Shown here: positions 18,730-28,729 of the stretch, piece by piece
Position numbering within the stretch: the stretch's first letter is position 1
How the letters are laid out: each line of letters begins with the position of its first letter
NCBI RefSeq assembly: GCF_014698835.1
Contig: NZ_JACJTU010000019.1
Location: forward strand, 62,001 to 126,000
Direction: 5' to 3'
From: Nostoc paludosum FACHB-159
Lineage (GTDB): Bacteria > Cyanobacteriota > Cyanobacteriia > Cyanobacteriales > Nostocaceae
Length of the DNA stretch: 64,000 nucleotides
Position numbers and translations under genes: made by a program
The notes under the pieces: generated by a model
Databases searched by the model: none
Seen by the model: the letters and a program-made list of their open reading frames with translations, nothing else
Told to the model about the DNA's origin: nothing

Positions 18730-19785
18730 TGGATTTGTGAGAGGTAGATAAACGACTATTTGGGGTGTTATTCAACTAAGAGTCAACTATAGTTTGACGC
18801 TGCCATAACATTGTGGCAGTGTTTTTTATTGTTTTCACTACTGCCAAGCCTAACAGAATTCGCTGTGCGAAAATTTACTCTGGGGTAAGGTTTTAAGGTA
18901 AGCGATCGCGCAGCGAATTCTACAGAAGTATAATTCCATCTTACGTAGTCAAATATAGCCACACTACTACAGATATGTCTGAACAACAATAATTTCTGCA
19001 TAATTACGTTGAATATATTTAAATACCTACATGTATCTAAAAACCTTCTGTATAACTTCAACCAGACATTAATCTGTTCATTTTCTTGGGCAGATGGCAT
19101 AACTTGTAAGCACACACTAGAGTGGGTCTTATCATATTGTTAATAGATTTCACCATTGGGGATGATTGCAATTTAAGACACAAAATTTACATGATACTTA
19201 CTTATCTTGGAGATGTAAGTAAGGAATAATTTGCTTGTCAGACTATACCTGATTAATTTGTTATTTGGGGAGTCTTAATGGACACTTTGTTGTAGCAATA
19301 GTCTAGTGCAAGAGACTATATCAGATGCACCGACAACAAAAGATTAAAATCTCTCTTGCGCCCTGTTTGGCCAGTTCCAAAATGTCCTAAAAACACCAAA
19401 GCCAGAGTATTTTCGGCTCTGCACTTGAATAGCGGCCTCAACTGTTCTTATCAGTGTCCTGTGCTTGTGAGTCAGATTTTAATGGAAAACTCCAACATTT
19501 TTCTCCTTTTTGCACTGGCTTGGGTCGAAGAATGTATGGGCAGAAAGTCTTTGGACACTATATTCCATGATTATATTGTCCAGCATCTTGCACCCCACTA
19601 CATAGATATTAGGATCGCAACTGAGGACTTTTTACTCACAATGGAGATTTTATGGTCGATCTTCTCATTTTAATTAGAAGTTAATGCCGATTTTTCTGCG
19701 ATTTGCCAGAAAGCTAATAATAATAAATATATTTATCAGCATAAAGCTTCTTAATTTACTAAGAGCGCTCAATACACGGAACACC
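18730..19785. other. Long spacer between ftsQ and ftsZ
   Basis: About 1,056 bp without a credible gene. Two open frames (18783-19115 minus, 19356-19673 plus) lack coding character. The region contains a 15-bp imperfect inverted repeat at 18855-18869 and 18907-18921, the right arm overlapping a GCGATCGC site. It probably holds the ftsZ promoters and a long leader. Confidence 0.5.
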
Positions 19786-20640
19786 CTAAATATTTCCAGG
19801 GATTTTGGGAGTTAATTTGGGATTTATTTGGTTCATTTGTACTAATGGAAAATCAGGATTTTTCAAATCAATATACTCTATTTCAGCAGAATTGAGTTTT
19901 GCTGTTAAATGGCGCATTTGGGCTAGTACCTTGATTTGTTCAGATAATTGCGGGCCTGGAGTGCCAAGATGCACATTTCCTAATTCTGTTTTCAAAATTA
20001 AATTTGTTGGATTTTGGCAATCAATTTCCATCACTTTTACCAGACTTTGACTGACAGCTTGATGAATTTGAGTCCAATAGAGGCAGTATTGTTTTGGTAA
20101 TCCAATCACTCTGAGATTGGGTAATTTTCTGCTGGGATTGAGTGATGTGTATTTTTCTAAGGGTATCCAAACTCCACTTGCATCTAATAAGCCAATTGTT
20201 ACTTTTTTGTTACTAGTGCCTTGATTTTGGATTGTTGGTGTTTGAGTCACCGCCACAGGTACTCGTTCTTGGATGTCGATGATTAACCCAGGAGGAAATA
20301 GGCGGCGCCTAACGCTCGCATTAGCAATAGTTGGCTGTTTCTTCAAGGAGTTGGCAATGGCCGACGGTTCAATTCGCCACAAGGATTGAGGGTAAGACAG
20401 CACCAACAGCGATCGAGTTGTCTCATCGGACAGTAATTTATTCCCTGATTTCATCACTATTTGTTTAGAAGCTTTGAGCATCCACATTGGTTGAACTGCC
20501 ACCCACAGCAATCCACTTGCCAAACTGGTGATGGCAAAGGTTCGCCAAATAGCCTGAATAATTTTCATCTGCCGTTGCCGACGCAATTTTTTACGACGCT
20601 GGGCTAGATCCGTGCGGGAAACTGATATTATGCCAGCCAT
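19786..20640 (-). CDS. ftsQ: Cell division protein FtsQ (POTRA)
   Basis: A 284-residue membrane protein with a basic cytoplasmic start (RRKKLRRQRQMKII), one transmembrane helix (IWRTFAITSLASGLLWVAVQ) and a POTRA domain including LLVLSYPQSLWRIEPSAIAN and ANASVRRRLFPPGLIIDIQE. The C-terminal domain has IDLKNPDFPLVQ. FtsQ links early and late divisome proteins in the periplasm. Its place before ftsZ on the same strand matches the cyanobacterial division cluster, though murC/murB are not in the window. Confidence 0.88.
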   Translation of the reverse strand: MAGIISVSRTDLAQRRKKLRRQRQMKIIQAIWRTFAITSLASGLLWVAVQPMWMLKASKQIVMKSGNKLLSDETTRSLLVLSYPQSLWRIEPSAIANSLKKQPTIANASVRRRLFPPGLIIDIQERVPVAVTQTPTIQNQGTSNKKVTIGLLDASGVWIPLEKYTSLNPSRKLPNLRVIGLPKQYCLYWTQIHQAVSQSLVKVMEIDCQNPTNLILKTELGNVHLGTPGPQLSEQIKVLAQMRHLTAKLNSAEIEYIDLKNPDFPLVQMNQINPKLTPKIPGNI

Positions 20641-21414
20641 TCAAACCCCTTTTTCCTTGCAGTCCAAATTCCTTGATGTGTTTGTCTCATTATTAATTTC
20701 AGTAAACACTGTCGGCATCTGTTAGCCGCACTCCTCAAGACTTTTTTTATTTTTAGTAACACTTTACAGTAACTACACAAAAATCGTGGGGCTAACCATT
20801 GTTGTTATTAAAGTTTCCGGTGTCCATTTTTAACTGACTGTAGTCTTTTTGACAAGTTTTCATCGAACTTTCTTCTTTCCATGATTACAAAATATTAATT
20901 TAGATATTTATGATTTTGTTTTATTGACAAATACAATGTGAAATGATAAATAAATATTCCCTTAATCTCTGTATACCTTGCTATAATTCATACCAGTCCT
21001 ATCTCATCAGCTATACAAAGTGACAATCATCCAGTCTAGTAGTTTTTTTAACTTCTAACTTAAGCATAAAGATTTGTGCCAAGTGAACCAAGAGGATAAA
21101 GGCATAAGGGAAAACCTCTGATCCCAAGCAGCTTTCGTTCCCCTTGTTTTCCTCTTAGTCAGGCCAAACTAGAGATTGTCAAAACCTCAATAGCAGGTGT
21201 AAAAAGGACAGATATGCTTAGCGTTATTAGGGTCAATTAAATCTCTACCATATACTCACAGTTACTCGTTGCAGCGTCGCTAGGAGTACTGTCTGTTGCA
21301 AGACACTACCAACTTGCAAACTAAGCGTTTGCCTAAATGTAGGCTAGAGATTACTTGTATAAAAATACGAATTAAACTGCATCTACACACACATTTACAT
21401 ACACCTCAACATAC
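20641..21414. other. Divergent intergenic region between ftsQ and the P-loop ATPase gene
   Basis: About 770 bp without a recognisable gene. It must hold the ftsQ promoter on one side and the promoter of the ATPase-STAND pair on the other. A GC-richer patch around 21085-21175 has partly complementary segments (gggaaaacc against gttttcctc) and could encode a structured RNA, but this is weak. Confidence 0.4.
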
Positions 21415-22746
21415 ATGAGAATGACATTAAATTTGTCACGTTTTTATAAAGCATGTAATCCCAGCTACACATTAAATGTAAGTAACGTGTTAGACCGGCA
21501 GTATTACATAGATTTTGCTGATGTACGCGGTTGCAAGATAGTAGAAGAATTGCAACGGACAATCTGCCGTATTTCTCCGGATGAGCCAACCTGCCAATTA
21601 TTTACGGGTCACATTGGCTGTGGCAAATCTACAGAATTGCAGCGCCTGAAAACAGAACTAGAATTGGCGGGATTTCATGTGGTTTATTTTGAGTCCAGCC
21701 AAGACTTAGACATGGCTGATATTGATGTCAGCGATATTTTGCTGAGTGTAGCCCGTCAAGTCAGTGTTAGTTTAGAAGCAATTGGCATCAAACTTAAACC
21801 TGGTTACTTTAGCAATTTGTTTAAAGAAGTAGGCGACTTTTTGCAAAGTCCCATAGAAATTTCCGCAGAAGCAGAGTTATCCCTAGGAATTGCCAAAATT
21901 ACCGCCAAAACCAAAGATAGCAACCAGTTGCGTAATCAGCTGAGGCAATACTTAGAACCACGTACCAATAGTATTTTGCAAGCGATTAACGAAGAAATTT
22001 TAGAAAAAGCTGTCAATCAGCTGAAGCTACGGGGTCAAAAAGGGCTGGTAGTGATTGTAGATAACTTGGATCGAGTGGATATGCGTCCCTTAGCATCAGG
22101 GCGATCGCAGCCAGAGTACCTATTCATCGACCGAGGCGAACAGTTACGCCGACTCAAATGCCACCTAGTTTACACAATTCCTCTAGCTTTGATTTTTTCT
22201 AATGAGTACGAGACACTGAAAAATCGCTTGGGAGGAGGAATTGCACCTAAAGTATTACCGATGGTGTTGCTGCGACAAAGAGATGGTAGTGACTACGAAC
22301 CAGGGATGTCACTGGTACGCCAGTTAGTCTTAGCAAGAGCTTTTCCAGAAGTTCCTCTAGACGCAAGACTGTCACTCGTTACAGAATTATTCGAGAACTC
22401 CCAAACCTTAGATCGTTTATGTCGCGTTAGTGGTGGTCACATTCGTAACTTATTGGGTTTACTTTATAGCTGTCTGCAACGACAAGATCCGCCTTTTTCT
22501 AGCGACTGCTTAGAAGCAGTGATTAAGGACTATCGCGACGATTTGCTATTAGCTATTGACGAATCTCAATGGGAATTATTGTTTGAAGTAGTGCAACAGC
22601 AAAGAGTTAAAGGCGAGTCTGACTATCAAAGCTTATTACGAAGCATGTATCTGTTTGAATATCGCGATCCTGTAGGCCGCTGGTTTGGTATCAGTCCAGC
22701 CTTAGCAGAAACAGAAAAAGTTTTGGCTTGGCAACAAAACAAATAA
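21415..22746 (+). CDS. P-loop ATPase (AAA+/STAND-like), partner of the WD40 protein
   Basis: A 443-residue soluble protein. Residues about 60-80 carry Walker A (FTGHIGCGKSTELQRLK) and residues about 215-225 a Walker B with sensor-like ending (LVVIVDNLDRVD). A following GGHIRNLLGLLYSC resembles the sensor II / lid helix of AAA+ proteins. The N-terminal region before Walker A is conserved-looking (YIDFADVRGCKIVEELQRTI). No effector domain is recognised. It lies 103 bp upstream of the 1679-residue TPR-STAND-WD40 gene on the same strand, with a perfect 14-bp hairpin between them. I infer a functional pair. The start could be the ATG at 21415 or at 21421. Confidence 0.8.
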   Translation: MRMTLNLSRFYKACNPSYTLNVSNVLDRQYYIDFADVRGCKIVEELQRTICRISPDEPTCQLFTGHIGCGKSTELQRLKTELELAGFHVVYFESSQDLDMADIDVSDILLSVARQVSVSLEAIGIKLKPGYFSNLFKEVGDFLQSPIEISAEAELSLGIAKITAKTKDSNQLRNQLRQYLEPRTNSILQAINEEILEKAVNQLKLRGQKGLVVIVDNLDRVDMRPLASGRSQPEYLFIDRGEQLRRLKCHLVYTIPLALIFSNEYETLKNRLGGGIAPKVLPMVLLRQRDGSDYEPGMSLVRQLVLARAFPEVPLDARLSLVTELFENSQTLDRLCRVSGGHIRNLLGLLYSCLQRQDPPFSSDCLEAVIKDYRDDLLLAIDESQWELLFEVVQQQRVKGESDYQSLLRSMYLFEYRDPVGRWFGISPALAETEKVLAWQQNK

Positions 22747-22782
22747 CACTGTTGGGTAAGTTAAGTGTAATTAGTTATTAGT

Positions 22783-22815
22783 CATTAGTCCTTTGCAAAT
22801 AGCAAAGGACTAATG
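22783..22815 (+). terminator. Perfect 14-bp hairpin between the ATPase and STAND genes
   Basis: Arms 22783-22796 and 22802-22815 are fully complementary around a 5-nt AAATA loop. There is no following T-run, so it may be an attenuator, an RNA-processing site, or a stray copy of an intergenic repeat; the right arm runs into ATGCCCCATGCC units. Confidence 0.5.
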
Positions 22816-22849
22816 CCCCATGCCCTGTTTGGCCAATGTCCCATACCCA

Positions 22850-25800
22850 ATGACCAAAGAAAATCAACATACTTTGCAAAGACTGATTAGAGCGATCGCC
22901 CTTTCTGAAGGTCAATTTGCTCTGATTTTAGTACGGTGTAATTACGGGCAACTACGGGAGCAAATGTTAGCAAACATCCGCTCCATCACTCAAGACATCA
23001 ATATAAAAGAAATCGTTCTTAATCCATCAACTACTTCGTTACACAACACAATAGTTTCAGAACTATTTCTAGATAATCCTGTTGTTGTCACAGACTCTTT
23101 GCCATCAGCTGTAATGATTTTCGGTATTGAGTCGATAATCGACTTGGAAAACTTACTTACAGGTATCAACCAAGCACGAGATCTTTATGCCGCAACTTTT
23201 CCATTTCCAGTGGTATTGTGGCTACAAGATGAAGTAGCATCATTGCTTTCGAGATTAGCTCCTGATTTCAAAAGCTGGGCTGCAACTACTATTAAATTTG
23301 AAATGGCAAAAGCAGATTTAATTGCTTTGATTAATCAAGAAGCAGAATCTTTATTTGCCAAAGTTTTAGAAGCAGGTGCCGAAACTTTTTTATCTAATGC
23401 TTCTCTAGATTTAGATCCTAAATCTCAACATCGCCACGAAATAGAATCAGCACGTAACGATTTGCTCCGCTTGTATGGCATTAACTTAACGCCAGGATTA
23501 GAAGCAAGTTTAGAGTTTGTTTTAGGGCGAGATAAATATGCTAACGATCAAATGAATGCTGCTTTAGCTAATTATCAAAGAAGCTTAGCATTGTGGCAGA
23601 AAGAAGCAAGAAGAGTAGCGGAATTGGAAAGTGGGAACGTGGGGAAAATCAGCGAACAATTACTTTTATCTCCTTCATCCTCCTCATCTCACACCTTACG
23701 AGAAGGTAAAAATACATCTCCCTCATCTTTAGTTAAACAAGCAATAGTACTATTCCATCTGGGGCTATGTTATCGGCGCATGGCAGACTTAAACCACAGT
23801 GCTAATAGTAGCTACTGCCAACATGCTCTTTTATGGTTTAAACAATGCCTGGAAATATTAGACCAAGTAGAAAGAGAAGATTTAGTTGCTAAATTTATTT
23901 CACCTGTTTGTGAAATGCTGCAACGTTTACAAGCTTGGAATGAATTAAAAGAATTAGCTCAAAAGTCATTAGGTCTACAGAAAACTTACGGAACCCCATT
24001 ACAAATTGCTCAAAGTTATGGTTTTTTGGCAAATGTAGCGGCTTCTGAATCAAATTGGGTATTGGCTCATGAGCTAGCGAATACAGCACTTTCTATCTGT
24101 GAAGCAGCAACAGAAGTTTCCCAAAAACAAGAAAGTTGGTATCTTCTCTTACTAGCACGTACACAGCGGCATTTAGGTGAGTGGGAAGAAGCAATCAATA
24201 ACTTGGAATGGGCGAAGGTAGTTTGTGAACTCCAACATCAGCCGTCACTTTACTTAGAGATTTTAGAGGAATTGCGATCGCTTTATTTTTTTGAACGTCA
24301 CGACTACACAGAAGCCTTCAAGCTCAAACGAGAAAAAATTCAAATAGAACATCAGTATGGCTTTCGTGCCTTTATTGGTGCAAGTCAATTGCAGCCACAA
24401 CGTTCTAAAATTAATCCAGTATTAGAAGCTGAAAAAATACCGTTTATTCCTGAGGAAGTTGCTCAAGAAATATCTGCTTCTGGACGACAGCAAGATGTCA
24501 ATCGCTTAATTGAAAGAATTGCTCGCGCTGACTATAAACTGACAGTAATTTATGGGCAATCAGGTGTAGGAAAAAGTTCAATTCTCAAAGCTGGTTTAGT
24601 ACCAGCGCTCAAGGGAAAAGCTATCGGCGAACGCATTCCTGTACCTATTGTTTTGTCTGTTTATACTGACTGGGTTACAGTTTTGCTAAGCAGTGTCAAC
24701 CAAGCTCTAGCACACACAGAAATATCAGTTAATCTCGACCATACAACTACTGTACTGCTTGAAAATATTCGATTAGCAACTGAGCGTAATCATACAATAA
24801 TTCTGATATTTGACCAGTTTGAAGAGTTTTTCTTTGTGAGTAATCCTAGTACGCAAAGAATAGAATTTTACAAATTTTTTAGCGAATGTTTAAATATTCC
24901 TTATGTAAAAATTATTCTTTCATTACGAGAAGATTATTTACATTATTTATTAGAATTTGAACGTTTAAGTCAGAAAAACATTACTGAAGTATATGATTTA
25001 AGAGTAATAAATCAAAATATTCTTGATAAAGATATTCGTTACTATTTAGGAAAATTTTCTAGCCAAGATGCTAAGGCAATAATTTACAGTTTGACTCAAC
25101 GTTCGCATTATGAACTGAGTGATGAATTAATCAATCGATTAGTAGAAGATTTGACAGGAGAATTCGACGAAGTACATCCAATTGAATTACAAATAGTCGG
25201 CGCTCAATTGGAAATAGAAAACATTACCACACTCGGACAATATAAACTTTGCGGTGGGTGGACAAAATTAGTGGAACGCTGGCTGGGGGAAGTTATCAAA
25301 GACTGCGGTCAGGAAAACGAAAAGTTAACTTGGAAATTATTATTTGAGTTAACTGATGAAAAAGGCACGCGGCCATTAAAAACCAAAGCGGATTTAGTTG
25401 CTGCATTAGCTAATAATCACGATCTCGAAATGAGATTATCAGGTTTTAACAAAGTTTGCGAACTGATTTTAGAAATATTAGTAGGTTCGGGGTTGGTGTT
25501 GCGAGCCAGAGAAGAATTAGGCGATCGCTACCAGCTAGTTCACGATTATTTAGTTGAACCAATTCGCCAAAAGAACAATTATGGTATCGCAGCCGAATTA
25601 GAAAAAATTAAACTAGAAAAAAAGAAAGCAGAAGTAGCTCAAAAACTTAGTCAACAGCAACTCACTTTGATTTTGCAAAGGCGATTAAGAGAAGCACGTA
25701 TAGCAGGCGTAGTGCTGTCAATCATGGGGGGAACAATAGCAGCATTATGGTGGCAAGCTGATTTACAGAAAAGAGCAGCAATTAGCCAAACTTTACGAGC

Positions 25801-27889
25801 TGAACGTAGTGAAACCAACTTAAAAATTAGTGCGATCGCTGCTGCTAGCGAAGCTTTATTTGCCTCTAATAAGGAATTTGATGCCTTATTAGAAAGTTTA
25901 CGGGCTTGGAAACGACTTCAAAAGGCAGAGTTTGTGCAGCCAGACACCCGAATGCGGGTAGTTACAGCCCTACAACAAGCAGTTTATGGAGTAACGGAAG
26001 TTAACAGGTTAGAAGGGCACACCGATATTGTCTGGGGAGTAGCTTTCAGCCCAGATGGTCAGTTACTGGCATCAGGAAGTCGAGATCGGACAGTGAAACT
26101 TTGGCGTCCTAACGGAAAGTTACTCCAGACTCTCAAAGGGCATAATGATGCGATAACCGCCGTCAGTTTCAGCCCTGATGGTAAAACCCTAGCCTCCGCC
26201 AGTCTTGATAAAACAGTGCAAATCTGGCGTCAAAACCCCATTACAGAAGAATTTTATCCCCAGCCATATAAAACCTTAAAAGCTCATGGAGATTGGGTTT
26301 ATAGCGTTAATTTCAGTCCTGATGGCGAGTTATTAGCTACCGCCAGTAAAGATGCAACCATAAAACTTTGGCACAAAGACGGTAGTTTAGTAAGAATACT
26401 CAGGGGACATCACGGCTGGGTTAATTGGGTAAGCTTTAGTCCTGATGGGCAATTCATTGTCTCAGGAAGTGACGACAAAACAGTAAAAATCTGGCGAAGG
26501 AATGGCAAGTTGGTTACAACTTTGCAGGGACATCAGCAGGGTGTAACGGTGGTTGCTTTCAGCCCTGACGGGAAACTGTTGGCGTCCGCAGGCCGAGACA
26601 AAACAGTAAGACTTTGGCAAAAAGAGGAAAACACCAGTACCGGCAGTTTTAAATTTCTTCCTTACAAAACTTTACAGCAGCATAGCAACACAGTGTGGAG
26701 TTTAAGCTTTAGTTTCGATGGTAAAAAATTAGCTTCTGGAAGTGAAGACAATACCATAAACCTCTGGAGTATTAATGGGAGCTTACTCAAAACCTTTAAA
26801 GGACACAATGATGCTGTTGCTAGCGTAGCTTTCAGTCCCAATAATAAATTGCTCGCTTCGGGAAGTTTTGACAAAAACATAAAACTGTGGAGTTTAGATG
26901 CGCCAAGACCGTCCATTCTCCAAGGCCATGAGAATCGAGTTTTGAGCGTTGCTTGGAGTCCCAATGGCCAGATGCTAGCTTCTGGTAGTAGCGATCGCAC
27001 CGTCAAACTTTGGCAAAGAGACACCAGTAGTGGTGAACTCAGAACCCGACTCTACAAAACCTTGGTAGGGCACACAGATAAAGTTCCCAGCGTTAGTTTT
27101 GACCCCAAAGGTAAAATGCTAGCTTCAGGAAGTTATGACAAAACTGTAAGACTTTGGCGGCTTGACGGTACTTCAATCGTGACTCTCCAGGGACATACCG
27201 ATAGTGTGATGAGCGTGAATTTCAGCCCAGATGGCGAGTTTTTGGCATCAGCTAGCAAAGATAAAACGATAAAGCTTTGGAATCGTCAAGGCAGGTTACT
27301 CAAAACATTAGTGGGGCATCATGGCTGGGTGAATAGCGTTAATTTCAGCCCTGATAGCCAGGTTTTAGCTTCTGCCAGTGATGACCAAACAGTAAAACTC
27401 TGGCGGCGAGATGGTACTTTACTCAAAACTTTTTCGCCCCATGACAGTTGGGTATTGAGTGTCAGCTTTAGTCCCACTGACGAATTGCTAGCTTCTGCCA
27501 GTTGGGACAACACTGTAAGACTTTGGCAACGGGATGGTACATTGCTAAAAACCTTGTTGAAGGGCTACAGCGATAGCGTCAATGCCGTCACTTTCAGTCC
27601 CAATGGAAAATTACTCGCCGCCGCTGGTTGGGACGGTACAGTGAAACTCTGGAGCCGTGAAGGCAAATTAATTAAAAGTCTCAATGGGCATCAGGCTCCA
27701 GTATTAAGTGTCAGCTTTAGCCCAGATGGTCAAACATTGGCATCAGCTAGTGATGACAACACGATAATTCTCTGGAATTTAAATCTTGATGACTTAGTTG
27801 TTCGTGGTTGCCAGTGGGTGGATGATTACCTCAAACATAATCGCAATCTCGAACAGCGCGATCGCCATCTTTGTGATGGCATACTCTAG
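22850..27889 (+). CDS. TPR - STAND NTPase - WD40 giant signalling protein
   Basis: The ATG at 22850 (MTKENQHTLQRLIRAIALSE) is chosen; an ATG at 22820 lies in a repeat. About 1679 residues. Residues 1-190 form a nucleotide-binding-like domain without a clear Walker A, ending PFPVVLWLQDEVASLLSRLA. Residues about 200-510 are helical TPR-like repeats. A STAND module follows: Walker A YGQSGVGKSSILKAG near 567, Walker B IILIFDQFEEFF near 650. A hydrophobic helix near 950-968 (AGVVLSIMGGTIAALWW) may cross the membrane. Residues about 1054-1650 hold 14 WD40 repeats, enough for two seven-bladed propellers. STAND proteins are ligand-triggered oligomerising switches; WD40 is the likely sensor. The effector and trigger are unknown. 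Confidence 0.9.
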   Translation: MTKENQHTLQRLIRAIALSEGQFALILVRCNYGQLREQMLANIRSITQDINIKEIVLNPSTTSLHNTIVSELFLDNPVVVTDSLPSAVMIFGIESIIDLENLLTGINQARDLYAATFPFPVVLWLQDEVASLLSRLAPDFKSWAATTIKFEMAKADLIALINQEAESLFAKVLEAGAETFLSNASLDLDPKSQHRHEIESARNDLLRLYGINLTPGLEASLEFVLGRDKYANDQMNAALANYQRSLALWQKEARRVAELESGNVGKISEQLLLSPSSSSSHTLREGKNTSPSSLVKQAIVLFHLGLCYRRMADLNHSANSSYCQHALLWFKQCLEILDQVEREDLVAKFISPVCEMLQRLQAWNELKELAQKSLGLQKTYGTPLQIAQSYGFLANVAASESNWVLAHELANTALSICEAATEVSQKQESWYLLLLARTQRHLGEWEEAINNLEWAKVVCELQHQPSLYLEILEELRSLYFFERHDYTEAFKLKREKIQIEHQYGFRAFIGASQLQPQRSKINPVLEAEKIPFIPEEVAQEISASGRQQDVNRLIERIARADYKLTVIYGQSGVGKSSILKAGLVPALKGKAIGERIPVPIVLSVYTDWVTVLLSSVNQALAHTEISVNLDHTTTVLLENIRLATERNHTIILIFDQFEEFFFVSNPSTQRIEFYKFFSECLNIPYVKIILSLREDYLHYLLEFERLSQKNITEVYDLRVINQNILDKDIRYYLGKFSSQDAKAIIYSLTQRSHYELSDELINRLVEDLTGEFDEVHPIELQIVGAQLEIENITTLGQYKLCGGWTKLVERWLGEVIKDCGQENEKLTWKLLFELTDEKGTRPLKTKADLVAALANNHDLEMRLSGFNKVCELILEILVGSGLVLRAREELGDRYQLVHDYLVEPIRQKNNYGIAAELEKIKLEKKKAEVAQKLSQQQLTLILQRRLREARIAGVVLSIMGGTIAALWWQADLQKRAAISQTLRAERSETNLKISAIAAASEALFASNKEFDALLESLRAWKRLQKAEFVQPDTRMRVVTALQQAVYGVTEVNRLEGHTDIVWGVAFSPDGQLLASGSRDRTVKLWRPNGKLLQTLKGHNDAITAVSFSPDGKTLASASLDKTVQIWRQNPITEEFYPQPYKTLKAHGDWVYSVNFSPDGELLATASKDATIKLWHKDGSLVRILRGHHGWVNWVSFSPDGQFIVSGSDDKTVKIWRRNGKLVTTLQGHQQGVTVVAFSPDGKLLASAGRDKTVRLWQKEENTSTGSFKFLPYKTLQQHSNTVWSLSFSFDGKKLASGSEDNTINLWSINGSLLKTFKGHNDAVASVAFSPNNKLLASGSFDKNIKLWSLDAPRPSILQGHENRVLSVAWSPNGQMLASGSSDRTVKLWQRDTSSGELRTRLYKTLVGHTDKVPSVSFDPKGKMLASGSYDKTVRLWRLDGTSIVTLQGHTDSVMSVNFSPDGEFLASASKDKTIKLWNRQGRLLKTLVGHHGWVNSVNFSPDSQVLASASDDQTVKLWRRDGTLLKTFSPHDSWVLSVSFSPTDELLASASWDNTVRLWQRDGTLLKTLLKGYSDSVNAVTFSPNGKLLAAAGWDGTVKLWSREGKLIKSLNGHQAPVLSVSFSPDGQTLASASDDNTIILWNLNLDDLVVRGCQWVDDYLKHNRNLEQRDRHLCDGIL

Positions 27890-27939
27890 GCATAGGGCAT
27901 TGGTTTTTTACAAATGGCCAATGACTAATGATTGGTGAA

Positions 27940-28287
27940 TTAACCAAAGGAGCGATCGCTCTCCAAAAGCTCAGGGCTATTTTCTTGGGGGTCTTCTTGG
28001 GGCAAATTCGCTAAAAAAGCTTGTAATTTCATTCGCTCAATATAAGGCCAGCCTCCCTCAGATTCAATATCTTTCAGCAGTGAGTAGAGTTGGCGACGGT
28101 TGACAGGCAAACTCTGTTGAAAAACTCCATCTCGGATTTCTCGGTGTAACTGCTCTAATTTTCGCAGCAAAGACAAAAGAGCTACAGTGTCACCTTGACA
28201 GCTATCAACTGTATCATTTACTACAGTTGCGATCGCTTCGAGTTTGGAAAGCAAATTTTCTGACTCAATAGTTTTGTTGTTGTTCAT
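27940..28287 (-). CDS. Small hypothetical protein
   Basis: 115 residues from the ATG at 28287 (MNNNKTIESENLLSKLEAIA); the longer frame to 28320 adds eleven unlikely residues. It is soluble and mostly helical, with EKLEQLHREIRDGVF-like amphipathic segments and NRRQLYSLLKDIESEGGWPY. No catalytic motif is visible and I do not recognise a family. It is convergent with the WD40 gene and divergent from psbO. Confidence 0.6.
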   Translation of the reverse strand: MNNNKTIESENLLSKLEAIATVVNDTVDSCQGDTVALLSLLRKLEQLHREIRDGVFQQSLPVNRRQLYSLLKDIESEGGWPYIERMKLQAFLANLPQEDPQENSPELLESDRSFG

Positions 28288-28729
28288 CCCACCCTTTCCG
28301 TGTAAATGAGGCCAACTCAAATTTACCGGAGATTTTTAATTTTCCCTAGTTTGCCAGTATTAATTCATTCACGTCACTTTACCGAACCAGGCCAACCGTC
28401 TGTACAATTTTTCAGAAATTTTTTTCAACTCTCCACGTCCCCACCCTCTCAATCACGCCTGACTATAACTAGATTTGTATCTTTATGAAAAGCTATTGCG
28501 ATCGCCTGTAAAACAGCGTAGTACCGTTTAGCACAGCCTTCGCGTGAGCTAGAGGGGATCAGAAGATTCTTGCTTGAGACTAGAGTACTTTGATTTTGAG
28601 TTAAAAAAAATCGTATGATCTGGCTGATTTACCCATCAAACAATAGGCGTATGTAGTGGCGTCACATACATAACACAGTTCGATGCAGTTTTACAACTTA
28701 GATATTAATTTTTGAGATTGAGGTTGACC
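28288..28729. other. psbO upstream region
   Basis: About 440 bp between the divergent hypothetical gene and psbO. No coding frame is convincing. It must contain the psbO promoter and leader; I could not place a -35/-10 pair with good spacing. Confidence 0.5.

Noticed and set aside
18783..19115. 110-codon frame on the minus strand between ftsQ and ftsZ
   Set aside because: Composition is not protein-like, there is no ribosome-binding site, and it lies in a long regulatory spacer.
19356..19673. 105-codon frame on the plus strand in the ftsQ-ftsZ spacer
   Set aside because: No recognisable motif or ribosome-binding site; runs opposite to the flanking genes. Not excluded, but not supported.
20715..20760. 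Possible Yfr1-like small RNA (ACTCCTCA followed by T-run)
   Set aside because: The conserved ACTCCTCACAC core is not complete and flanking stems are missing.
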